Shown here: piece by piece, positions 34,627 to 48,301 of the stretch
How positions within the stretch are numbered: position 1 is the stretch's first letter
Layout: every line of letters begins with the position of its first letter
Source of the DNA: Parafrankia sp. EUN1f
GTDB lineage: Bacteria > Actinomycetota > Actinomycetes > Frankiales > Frankiaceae
DNA: 64,000 bases
Reading direction: 5' to 3'
Assembly (NCBI RefSeq): GCF_000177675.1
Contig: NZ_ADGX01000038.1
Coordinates: forward strand, 1-64,000
Translations under genes and position numbers: made by a program
Notes under the pieces: generated by a model
Told to the model about the DNA's origin: nothing
Databases searched by the model: none
Seen by the model: the letters and a program-made list of their open reading frames with translations, nothing else

Positions 34627-34711
34627 GACCGGCGGCCGGCCGCAGCGGGAGCCGGTCGCGGATCGGTTTCGATCGGCCCGGCCGAGAGCGGCGCGGCCAC
34701 GACGAGTGAGC

Positions 34712-34739
34712 GGGGGGCGGTTCCGCGGTACCGCCCCCC
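34712..34739. terminator. Hairpin after scoAB
   Basis: GGGGGGCGGT and ACCGCCCCCC pair perfectly (10 bp) around an 8-base loop, between scoB and the convergent membrane-protein gene. No U-tract follows. Confidence 0.7.
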
Positions 34740-34821
34740 GGGAGACTGCTGGGGCCTGCTTCAGATCTCTCGGCCGGCCGACGGGACTGCGGATCGGCCG
34801 GCCGCGCACCGCGGGCTCAGC

Positions 34822-35874
34822 TCACGTTCCCCCCTCGCCTCCGCGGGTCGGATTCCCGTCACAAGCAGACATGTTTCCTCCGTGTCCGTAGTTCGGTGAC
34901 CGCCAGGGCTCGTCCCGTACGCCGAGCCCCGGCCGCCGCTTCGCCGGCGGGCGGCTCACGGCGAACGGAACTCTGGCTGATGTGCGAGGCGAGCCCTGAC
35001 GGCCACCGCCCCACCGGCCGCCGTTCAGAGCGCCCTGCGGGTGATCGTCCACTCGTAGCGGCGCCCCTGTGGGCTGGGGTCTCGCCACTCCACGATCCAC
35101 TCGCCGGTTTCTGCGCGGTCGGGGGCTCTTGACGGTCCCGTATCCGTTGCGTTCCGTGACGCCCGGCTTGAAGTTCGGGTCGGCGAACACGAACGTGATC
35201 GTGAAGTCGGTCAGCGGCGATCTGCCGTTGGACGGCATGATGTCGTTCCAGACAAGGCGGTCGCGGTCCTTCTCGCGTAGTTCGTTCCAGAGGCCGCGCG
35301 GCCGGTACCAGAAACGCCAGACGGTGGGTTTGGTCAGGGTCGGGGTGAAGATGAGCCAGATCTGCAGGTACTCCTGGTGGAGGATCGGCCGGGCCCGCAC
35401 GAGTACCTGCCCGTCGTCACTCTCGTCCACCGAGCAGTCGAACTCGATGTCCTCCAGGCGGTCGGTCCGGCGCCAGTGGTACGGCATGATCGGCCTGATC
35501 AGCCGGTTCACGACCTGCGAGTTCGGCGTGACATGAACCTCCTCCTCCACCCGGTCGTCCTCCTTGGTCCGCCCGATCGTGATCCTGACGTGGACGACCT
35601 CGTCGTGGGGTGCGGCCTGGCGGGTGACCACGTCCTCGATATCGCAGATAACGTCCTCCGTAGACGTCGAATCTTTCGTCCGGGAAATCCGGTAGAGGTT
35701 CATGAAGATGTAGACGAGATATAGCGTCAGGACCGCTGTAATCGCACGCAGAACGATCTGGGCGGTTCCCGCCGTCAGGCCGGCGAGCGAGCAGACGCCG
35801 CCGCCGACGGTGAACAGGAAGGCCGCTACGTCGCGGAGGCCAGCCCACGACGGACGCTGACGGTTGGTGCTCAC
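34822..35874 (-). CDS. Membrane protein of unknown function, probably frameshifted
   Basis: The GTG-started product begins with two hydrophobic helices (about 14-34 and 39-60) and continues as a soluble domain with ITFVFADPNFKPGVTERNGYG. The open frame then degenerates into a Pro/Arg-rich tail. Removing one base from the five-G run at 35121-35125 restores a coherent end, EWIVEWRDPSPQGRRYEWTIT, stopping at 35025 for about 282 residues. So either the sequence has an extra base or the gene is truly frameshifted. No family was recognised. It is convergent with scoB and has no clear operon partner. Confidence 0.65.
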   Translation of the reverse strand: MSTNRQRPSWAGLRDVAAFLFTVGGGVCSLAGLTAGTAQIVLRAITAVLTLYLVYIFMNLYRISRTKDSTSTEDVICDIEDVVTRQAAPHDEVVHVRITIGRTKEDDRVEEEVHVTPNSQVVNRLIRPIMPYHWRRTDRLEDIEFDCSVDESDDGQVLVRARPILHQEYLQIWLIFTPTLTKPTVWRFWYRPRGLWNELREKDRDRLVWNDIMPSNGRSPLTDFTITFVFADPNFKPGVTERNGYGTVKSPRPRRNRRVDRGVARPQPTGAPLRVDDHPQGALNGGRWGGGRQGSPRTSARVPFAVSRPPAKRRPGLGVRDEPWRSPNYGHGGNMSACDGNPTRGGEGGT

Positions 35875-36213
35875 CGGGGGTGCCTCACGCCTTCGGTCAG
35901 GGGCGCCACCGCCACCGCCACCGCCATCTTCGGTGAGGGTGCTCGGTGGGCGCGTATCTGGGCGAGATCCTGCGGCGGATTCTCGTGACGCCCACCGTGT
36001 GTAGGCGCCAAATGATTGAGCCTGGGTGGCCTGAAGTGCATCAGGGCTGTTCGTGCACCTGAATCTTGCTTGCCAGAAAAACCTTCACCCCAAAGGGCTG
36101 TTACGTTGCGTAATTCTTCTTGCACTGTGGGGGTTTCGCGGTGCAGAATCGAGATGCGTCGGGCCGAAGAAATGCCTGGCTGCATGGGCACATGCCTGTC
36201 GGGGGGAAGCGAA

Positions 36214-36474
36214 ATGGTCGAAGCGGTGCGGGTGACGGCGTGTTCCGGCGGCGAATCGCTACCGATCGGCCCAGGTCAAGGTGGCGAGGGTGGCCAGGCC
36301 CCGTCCGTGGCAGGGCCCAGGCCGGCGATGCAGGTCCGCGAGGGGCTCCGCGGTCGTGATGACGCGGTACGGCTGCCTTTCGGCGGGCGGCTACCGGCCG
36401 GTTTCTTCCTGGCGGCGTCTCTTCTTGCCGGGGCTTTCCTGTTGCTTCTCGTGGTGGTACCGATCAACAGGTAA
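36214..36474 (+). CDS. Small tail-anchored membrane protein, hypothetical
   Basis: The 86-residue product has a Gly/Arg-rich N-terminal half and one C-terminal hydrophobic helix (LPAGFFLAASLLAGAFLLLL) followed by VVVPINR at the stop, as in tail-anchored proteins. A GGGGGGAAG run just before the ATG is a good ribosome site, which is why this start is preferred. The upstream DNA 35875-36213 is less GC-rich and shows nothing recognisable. The reading is plausible but rests only on the site and the helix. Confidence 0.4.
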   Translation: MVEAVRVTACSGGESLPIGPGQGGEGGQAPSVAGPRPAMQVREGLRGRDDAVRLPFGGRLPAGFFLAASLLAGAFLLLLVVVPINR

Positions 36475-37193
36475 GCGGTGGCCGGCTCCGGCCGGGAGCC
36501 TTTCTGGTGACCCGGCTCACCGGGGGTGCGGCTCCGCCTGGCTCGGTACTGCCGGCCTGAACCACGACAGATGTCCGCGTGTGCCTGCGTGTGCAGCAAG
36601 GACGCGCATCGCTCCTCTTTCTGACGGAGTGTGAGATGCCGGCAGCACGGGATTCGGGTGGCGTCGAATCCGGTGCCGTCGAAGTCATCATGCTGATGTG
36701 ATCTTGGTGCGGTGAGGGGTCGGAAGGCTCTTCACCGCATACTGACCGGCTCAGAATACCCAGGCGCCGCTGGATGGCAAGTAGATGCCGGAGATGTGGC
36801 TTGACCTGGCGTGCCGGCCGCCGGTGTTTTGTGGCGCTCTCGGGGGCGTCTGCCTGCGCATTCGGCCGCGCCGGTACCGGTCGTGACCAGAGAACTCCGA
36901 ACTGTTCCCGGCCAATTGGCTGCAAGAAAATCGTTCGGAGTGAGATCACACACCCGAGAATTTCGCTTCGATTCGGCGGGATCAATGTTCTCCGCGGTGC
37001 GCAGTGAGCCTGCCGTTCGCGGTTCCGCAAGCATCGCCTCGGTCCGGAAACCCTCGGCGGCTACTGTCTCGTCAGGTCCGGTCACGGCCGGTGGGTCGCC
37101 CGGTCACGGGCAATCCACCGGCGGCGTGCCGGCCCGGTGTGGTGCGCTGTGCGGATCCTGCGGGATGGCTGCGGCGCGTCAGCCGGTTCCCCG
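36475..37193. other. Gap without recognised gene
   Basis: The stretch has mixed composition, with several AT-rich patches near 36660 and 36920-36990. Open frames on both strands lack ribosome sites and known motifs. No repeats or hairpins stood out. Confidence 0.4.
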
Positions 37194-37844
37194 CTACAGG
37201 GAGGCGACGGCCTCGGGAGCGCCCTGGACGTCCACCTGCGCCGCCGTGCGCCGCCCGAAGGCGTGGAGGAGGATCTCCTCCGGCAGCCCGGCGACGATCA
37301 CCGTCGAGGTGCCGCGGCGCAGGACCCGCCGGGCGCCGGTGTCGGTGCGCTCGGCGATCACCTCCGCGCCGGTGCCGCGGTACCCGGTGCGCCCGAGCAG
37401 CCGCACCGCCGACCAGACGCGCTCCCGCGACACGGGGTCGAGCGCCCGCGGGGTGAAGCCCGGGACGGCGCGGTCCACATCGGCGTAGTGGACGTAGAAC
37501 TCGTTGACATTGGTCGCGTCGTCGAAACGGCGCAGCCGGGCCGGGTTCCATCGCGCGGGCCCGCTTCGGAACAGTTCCACCAGCTCCGCGAAGCTGTGCG
37601 CCTGCCCCGTCGAGCGCTCGGCACGTTCGGTGACGCCGTGCAGGGCGGGGATCACCAGGCCAGGCCCGGCGCGGGGGACGCGCTCGCGGGTCACGAGGTG
37701 GGCGACGAGGTCGTGGGTCGTCCAGCCGGTGCACAGGGTCGGCCGGTCCGGCCCGACCTCGGTGAGCAGATCAGCCAGCAGGGCCCGCTCGACCCGCGCC
37801 CGGCCGGTTCCGCCGGCGGGCTCCGCCGCTTCCTCAGACGACAT
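37194..37844 (-). CDS. TIGR03085-type (DinB-like, mycothiol-associated) protein
   Basis: The 216-residue product fits the actinobacterial family near maleylpyruvate isomerase-like DinB proteins: an N-terminal helix, LCTGWTTHDLVAHLVTRERVPRAGPG with the typical metal-binding His, NVNEFYVHYADVDRA and a C-terminal domain with EEILLHAFGR. Members bind a divalent metal and some use mycothiol. The ATG at 37844 overlaps the end of the ohr gene by 11 bp, so the two are co-translated. A role in thiol or peroxide stress is suggested by that coupling. Confidence 0.82.
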   Translation of the reverse strand: MSSEEAAEPAGGTGRARVERALLADLLTEVGPDRPTLCTGWTTHDLVAHLVTRERVPRAGPGLVIPALHGVTERAERSTGQAHSFAELVELFRSGPARWNPARLRRFDDATNVNEFYVHYADVDRAVPGFTPRALDPVSRERVWSAVRLLGRTGYRGTGAEVIAERTDTGARRVLRRGTSTVIVAGLPEEILLHAFGRRTAAQVDVQGAPEAVASL

Positions 37845-38250
37845 TGAGGTCGACCTCCACGTTGCCGCTGATGGCGTTCGAGTACGGGCAGACGCCGTGC
37901 GCCTGCTGGACGAGCGTCTCGGCCGTCGCGCGGTCGAGCTTGGGGATGTGGACGTCGAGCTCGACCGCGAGACCGAACCCGCCGGTGGGCAGGGTTCCGA
38001 GGGACACGCTGGCGGAGACCTGCGACCCCTCCAGGTCGGCGGACGCGGACTTGCCGACGAGCTTGAGCGCGGAGTGGAAGCAGGCGGCGTAGCCGGCGGC
38101 GAACAGCTGCTCGGGGTTGGTGGCGCCGCCGGGGCCGCCCATCTCCTTGGGGATACGGACGTCGACGTTGAGCAGGCCGTCCTCGCTCTCGGTGTGGCCG
38201 TTGCGGCCATCTCCGGAGGCGGTTGCGATCGCCGTGTAGAGAGCATCCAT
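37834..38250 (-). CDS. ohr: Organic hydroperoxide reductase (Ohr/OsmC)
   Basis: The 138-residue product has the two catalytic cysteines of Ohr: Cys57 in AAGYAACFHSAL and Cys121 in AHGVCPYSNA. It reduces organic and lipid hydroperoxides in the cytosol through a Cys-Cys cycle reloaded by lipoyl proteins. Length is standard. It is divergent from the ohrR gene with a two-part inverted repeat between them, the usual ohr-ohrR layout. A TIGR03085 gene is translationally coupled behind it. Confidence 0.95.
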   Translation of the reverse strand: MDALYTAIATASGDGRNGHTESEDGLLNVDVRIPKEMGGPGGATNPEQLFAAGYAACFHSALKLVGKSASADLEGSQVSASVSLGTLPTGGFGLAVELDVHIPKLDRATAETLVQQAHGVCPYSNAISGNVEVDLNVV

Positions 38251-38272
38251 GATCTTCTGGCTCCTTGTAGAT

Positions 38273-38313
38273 AGATTGCATCAAACCATATTGCGCACAA
38301 TCTAATGATGCAA
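38273..38313. promoter_or_regulatory. OhrR operator region
   Basis: Two overlapping inverted repeats are present: AGATTG (38273-38278) with CAATCT (38298-38303), and TTGCATCA (38276-38283) with TGATGCAA (38306-38313). They fill the gap between ohr and ohrR, so oxidation of OhrR should switch both genes. Confidence 0.7.
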
Positions 38314-38784
38314 GAGATGTCTGCTACTGTCGGTGGCGTGGCGGAACGCCTACCCCAGCTGGAGCTGGGCAACCAGCTCTGCTTCGCGCTGTACGCGGCG
38401 AGTCGGGCCGCGACCCGTGCCTACGGGCCTGAGCTGGCCGAGCTCGGCCTCACCTACCCGCAGTACCTCACCATGCTCGTGCTGTGGGAGGCGGACGCAC
38501 CGCTCGCGGTCGGTGACATCGGCGCCCGGCTGCACCTCGACAGCGGCACCCTCACCCCGCTGCTCAAACGCCTCGAGGATCTCGGCCTGGCCACCCGCAC
38601 CCGCGACCGGGCGGACGAGCGCCGCGTCCTCATCGCCCTGACCGAGCCCGGGCGCGAGCTGCGCGCCCGGGCGGCGGAGGTCCCACTGCGCCTCTTCCAG
38701 CGCTACGGCATCGACATCGACACCGCCCAGAAGCTCATCCGAGACCTGACGGCGCTCACAGAGTCAATCCAGGCATCGACCTGA
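38305..38784 (+). CDS. ohrR: MarR-family peroxide sensor OhrR
   Basis: The 159-residue protein has the MarR winged helix (LTYPQYLTMLVLWEADAPLAVGDIGARLHLDSGTLTPLLKRLE, then RDRADERRVLIALT) and the reactive cysteine in LGNQLCFALY. No second sensing Cys is obvious, so it is probably the one-Cys type oxidised by organic peroxides with a small thiol such as mycothiol. Three starts are possible: ATG 38305, ATG 38317 and GTG 38338. The last places the sensor at Cys15, as in characterised OhrR, and clears the operator. Confidence 0.92.
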   Translation: MMQEMSATVGGVAERLPQLELGNQLCFALYAASRAATRAYGPELAELGLTYPQYLTMLVLWEADAPLAVGDIGARLHLDSGTLTPLLKRLEDLGLATRTRDRADERRVLIALTEPGRELRARAAEVPLRLFQRYGIDIDTAQKLIRDLTALTESIQAST

Positions 38785-39059
38785 CGCCAGGCCTTGACCT
38801 GAGCTGCCGCCTCGTTCTCAGACGTCGGTCTCGTCGGCCGCGCTGGCCTCGCGGGCGGCCTGGCAGAGGATGATCGCGGCGCCCAGCGTGCCCATCGGCG
38901 AATCGGCGCGCCGTGTCCAGGCGAACGGTGAACGACGACAGAAGAGCACCGGAATCGTCGTGGGCGGCCCGAAACTGGCCTTCGCTCGCACCCTGAAGAT
39001 CGACCGGCCGAGGTTGATCAAGGTCGAGCAGGGGAAAATCCTCATTCCGCGTTTCCGTC

Positions 39060-39431
39060 GACGAGAAGCTGGCACGCGCGCAGACCGCGGCGATCCTGTC
39101 CGCCCTCGCAGATCCGGCCGCCGAGGAACACGCCGGCAGGGCCGTCGAGGTCTACACCGGCACCGGCCAGGCTGGAATGCTCGGCGGCTCGTTCAACGCC
39201 CTCGCACGCAGCTACCTGCACCGTCCCGAACCGGACCCGGAGCGGGCCGCCGACGCTGCCCGCTCCGCACTCGACGCTGTCGGGGCGCAGCGAACGAGCT
39301 GGGTCGCGGACGTGTCCGCGCAGATGTGGCGGCAGTTGGACGCCCGCTGGCCGACGCTGGACGCCGTCCGGGAACTCGGCCACCTCGTCGAGGCGGGCCG
39401 CCGGAACACCCTGCCATCCACTGATGTCTGA
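39060..39431 (+). pseudogene. Possible C-terminal remnant of a larger regulator
   Basis: In one forward frame the DNA reads as ordinary coding sequence (DEKLARAQTAAILSALADP, then AVEVYTGTGQAGMLGGSFN, AADAARSALDAVGAQRTSW and HLVEAGRRNTLPSTDV before a stop). It has no start with a ribosome site upstream. The helical Ala/Leu-rich pattern resembles the C-terminal repeats of XRE-type regulators, but this is a weak call. The surrounding DNA (38785-39059 and 39432-39789) shows no gene; a 7-bp hairpin lies at 39724-39747. Confidence 0.35.
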
Positions 39432-39789
39432 CCGGGCCGGGGGCTACGGGTCGTCCCACTGCAGAATCGCGCCTACCCCTCCGACCGGCGTGTCCCAGGT
39501 CAGCGGGTCCAGAGCGGCCTGCCCGTATGCCTCACCCTCAGCCTGACGGACTGGGAATGCTGAAGAACATCGTTCGACAACAAGGACAACGGTCGGTCGA
39601 CCCGGTGTGGGGGCTGTGGCCCTCGGTATGCCCTGTCGAGGCTGTCCAGCCGCATATCCGTATGCTTCCGGAACCGAGAAGGACAGCCGGCGGCGGCGAC
39701 CAGGAACCCGTTGAATCTGTAGGTCCCCCGTACCGAGGTCCGGGGGAACCCCGACCTGCGCTGTCGGCTGACCGTCACCTTGAGGAGTG

Positions 39790-41400
39790 ATGAGCGGTGC
39801 TGGCGTGAGCAGGCCACGCGAGGATGCGATAAGGGACGCCCTGGCGCTCCGTCTCGATCTTGTCGAAAAGGGCCTGAGATGCCTGGCGACCGAGTATCGG
39901 ATCCAGAGTGGGGTCGGGGCGGGTGGCCGTATAGATATTCTCGCGAGGGACTCTGATGGCTGTTACGTGATCATCGAGTTGAAGCGCACTGACTCTGCGG
40001 CGCGAACTGCCCTGCACGAGCTGCACAAATACGTGGAACTCTTCCGGCGGGAGAGGGGGCTCGGTGATGCCGACCTGCGTGTTGTCGTGGTGGCGGTCGA
40101 GTGGCACGAACTCCACCTGGCATTTAGCCAGGCGGCTCGCGAATGGTCTGCTGACCTTCGAGGGTACCGCCTCGTGTTGGAGAGTGACGGCGTGACGCCA
40201 GCCGCTGTCGAGCAGATGAAGCCGTTTTCGGAAGCGACCGTGCGCAGCCTGACACCGGTGCAGCTTCTCGTTCAGTCCAGAACCGGTGACCTCGATGCTG
40301 TCTGGCGGTGGATGGTCGAGAAACTCCGGGCGTTCGGCGCCCGCGATTTCGTCGGATTCGACGTCACTCACCCCGTCTACGACAACGGAATATATCTCGT
40401 TCTCGGCCGTATGAATTCGGTTCTGACGGGCCAGTTGAGTCGGGTGGCGGGCGGTCGCGGGATCTTCGACGGTGAGTTCGCGCGCGGCGAGGCTGCGGTT
40501 GGCATCTCGGATGCCCCGCCGGGCTATGAGACGGAGTACGAGGCGCTGGTGCGGCTGTGCTCCTCCCCGGTTCCATTCGTTCTGGAAAAAGGCCACCCCC
40601 ACGCCCTCTCGCAGCTGGTCAGTGATCCCGACTGGTCGGTCGGAGCGCCACGCCGTACCGGTGTGTACGAGGATGAGCTGATCTTCCCGAAGGAAGACCT
40701 CGTTCTCGATTCCTCGGCGGGAGGGCTTTCTGACGTCAAGTTCACCGGTGTGGCGCGCGCGGATCACGCCGCGCGATGGACGCGCTGTCTCGAACGCATC
40801 GATTTCGCCCTCTCGGCAAACCCGACGTGGGCCCCCATCGTCGCGGCGTGGTGCCAGGAGTTGGCGGATCGCAGCGCGAGCACCAATCTGCTCGCGCATG
40901 TCTACAATCCCTGTGACTTTCCAGCGACAGTGGCGTTTGGGTGGCCGGGGCGCATCAACGACTTCATACCGATGCTGCGGTGCGTCGCCGCCGTGCCAGA
41001 TCAGCCGCGCCGGTCTCTATACGGCGGACTCATGGCCTACGACAGGGGCATGGATCCGCCCAGTGCCTTTGAACTGTCCTTCGGCACTGTGGAAAAATGG
41101 GTCATCGCTCGCAACGCTGGCCTGGCCTGGCAGCTGGACGAGCACTTTCTGCGCCTACTCGGGCTGAGGTACGCCGTTTTCGAGGTGATCGGCGGGCAGA
41201 CGTCGCGCCGCTTTCTCGACATGGAGGGCGGTGCGCTGGTCCGGCGGGTGCCCGCGGCATTCACCGGTGGGCCTGGTACCTTCGACGAGTGGCTCGATCG
41301 GCATGAACCACCGCTGGCGGGCGACCGGGCCGATGATCGAGGCGCGGCACCGATGGCAGAGCACGGTGGGTGCCTGTTCGGTCACCGCCGACGGCCGTGA
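39790..41400 (+). CDS. NucS/PD-(D/E)xK nuclease-domain protein with large C-terminal region
   Basis: The product of about 536 residues starts with an endonuclease NucS-like domain: LEKGLRCLATEYRIQS, GRIDILARDSDGCYVIIELKR (motif D-x(n)-E-x-K of PD-(D/E)xK nucleases) and TALHELHKYVELF. The remaining 370 residues are not recognised; they contain no helicase or ATPase motif. The start follows GAGGAG very closely, so it is not certain. Composition is less GC-biased than the metabolic genes around it. It stands alone among decayed genes, as defence or mobile-island genes often do. The role could be DNA repair or restriction of foreign DNA. Confidence 0.8.
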   Translation: MSGAGVSRPREDAIRDALALRLDLVEKGLRCLATEYRIQSGVGAGGRIDILARDSDGCYVIIELKRTDSAARTALHELHKYVELFRRERGLGDADLRVVVVAVEWHELHLAFSQAAREWSADLRGYRLVLESDGVTPAAVEQMKPFSEATVRSLTPVQLLVQSRTGDLDAVWRWMVEKLRAFGARDFVGFDVTHPVYDNGIYLVLGRMNSVLTGQLSRVAGGRGIFDGEFARGEAAVGISDAPPGYETEYEALVRLCSSPVPFVLEKGHPHALSQLVSDPDWSVGAPRRTGVYEDELIFPKEDLVLDSSAGGLSDVKFTGVARADHAARWTRCLERIDFALSANPTWAPIVAAWCQELADRSASTNLLAHVYNPCDFPATVAFGWPGRINDFIPMLRCVAAVPDQPRRSLYGGLMAYDRGMDPPSAFELSFGTVEKWVIARNAGLAWQLDEHFLRLLGLRYAVFEVIGGQTSRRFLDMEGGALVRRVPAAFTGGPGTFDEWLDRHEPPLAGDRADDRGAAPMAEHGGCLFGHRRRP

Positions 41401-41727
41401 ACTGTGGTGTACCGGCAGCGGCTACCGGGACGAGATGCTGGCCGGTTTCGACGTCGAGCAGACCGCGGAACGGGTCACCGTCCGGGCCTGGCTCGCCTTC
41501 GGCCCGGACGGGCCGACGTCCTTCGGTACGGGGCCGGTGCGGACTTTGCCGGACGGGTGCCGCCTGGGCAGGATGTACCGCCAGGCCGCCAGGCCGCCAG
41601 CCGCCGGTGGAGCACTGTGGTGTACCTCGACCAGCCCCTCGGCGGACGTCCGGTGGTCGACGTCGGCATCCCCGAACCCGACGGTGCCGGGCGGGCCCGC
41701 AGAGCCTGGCTCGCCGAGCGGGAATGA
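41333..41727 (+). pseudogene. Small hypothetical gene with internal frameshift
   Basis: From ATG 41333 the frame reads HRWQSTVGACSVTADGRELW and MLAGFDVEQTAERVTVRAWL. Near 41580-41615 the plausible coding frame changes, and the continuation VVYLDQPLGGRPVVDVGIPE to the stop at 41727 is in another frame. The switch lies in a repeat (CCAGGCCG) prone to slippage. The product is a short actinobacterial hypothetical protein, not recognised further. It overlaps the end of the nuclease gene by 68 bp. Confidence 0.4.
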
Positions 41728-41757
41728 CCGCGCGGCGACGGCGGTGGGACCGTTGTG

Positions 41758-41791
41758 GGGAACGTAGATAGTCAACGCTGTTGACGTTCCC
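41758..41791. promoter_or_regulatory. Nested inverted repeat upstream of putA
   Basis: GTCAACGCTGTTGAC (41771-41785) is a perfect 6-3-6 palindrome. It is enclosed by GGGAACGT (41758-41765) and ACGTTCCC (41784-41791). It lies about 170 bp before putA, so it could be its operator or the end of the preceding unit. Confidence 0.45.
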
Positions 41792-41964
41792 GTGTCACTT
41801 TGTTGATCTTGAAGGTCGGGGGTCGAAGCGCGGGCACCGGGGTGGACGGGGCACGCGGAGTGAGTCGCAGGGCCGGGGCAGGCCCGTGACACTGGAAGGG
41901 TTCCTACCGGGTAGGGCTCATGGCACCGGCGACCGGTGCCGGCGACGAGAACCTGGGAGTGCCG

Positions 41965-45582
<3,618 letters not shown>

Positions 45583-45674
45583 GTCACCAGACTGGTCAGA
45601 GCGATCGGACATGTCTGAGTCGTGCCACCGACGGCCGTAGAAGATGCGTGCAAGGCGACATCACGGTAAAAATC

Positions 45675-45693
45675 TTAAGCTCACCTAACTATT
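45675..45693. promoter_or_regulatory. AT-rich promoter region with partial iron-box-like sequence
   Basis: TTAAGCTCACCTAACTATT matches 11 of 19 bases of the DtxR/IdeR consensus, including the CCTAAC half-site. It lies in an AT-rich patch 173 bp before icd that probably contains the promoter. Iron control of icd would be unusual, so the match may be chance. Confidence 0.25.
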
Positions 45694-45847
45694 CTGAATC
45701 CTCGTGTGCCAGGTCGGAGACCGGACGGGCCCGGGTGCGGTCGTGCGACGGTCGCGACGAGCGGCGCGAGCTGTACCACACGCGCCCACGTCCGGCCGGT
45801 GGGTGCGGGACGGGCAGGGCATACCTTGATACGACACGCAGTAGTAG

Positions 45848-48085
<2,238 letters not shown>

Positions 48086-48140
48086 CAGCCGGCAGACCGA
48101 GCTCCACCGGCTGGATCCGCACTGGGTCCGCGTACTGCCC

Positions 48141-48177
48141 GGAACGGGCCCTCAACCGCCGGTTGAGGGCCCGTTCC
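48141..48177. terminator. 17-bp perfect hairpin after icd
   Basis: Arms 48141-48157 and 48161-48177 pair perfectly around a GCC loop, between icd and the convergent Rieske gene. No U-tract is present on either strand. Confidence 0.82.
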
Positions 48178-48255
48178 GCTGCCGCGGGGGCACCGCGAGC
48201 CGGCGGTTCAGCGGCGCGACCGGGTGGTTCCGACCGGGTGGTTCCAGCGGCCACG

Positions 48256-48301
48256 GTTGAGCGACCGCGGTTCAGCGGGTTGAGCGACCGCGGTTCAGCG
48301 G
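48256..48301. repeat. 23-bp tandem duplication at the end of a Rieske gene
   Basis: Two perfect adjacent 23-bp copies (48256-48278 and 48279-48301) include the stop codon of the minus-strand Rieske gene at 48295. The duplication supplies a new stop context. Two copies of ACCGGGTGGTTCC lie just to the left. Confidence 0.85.
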
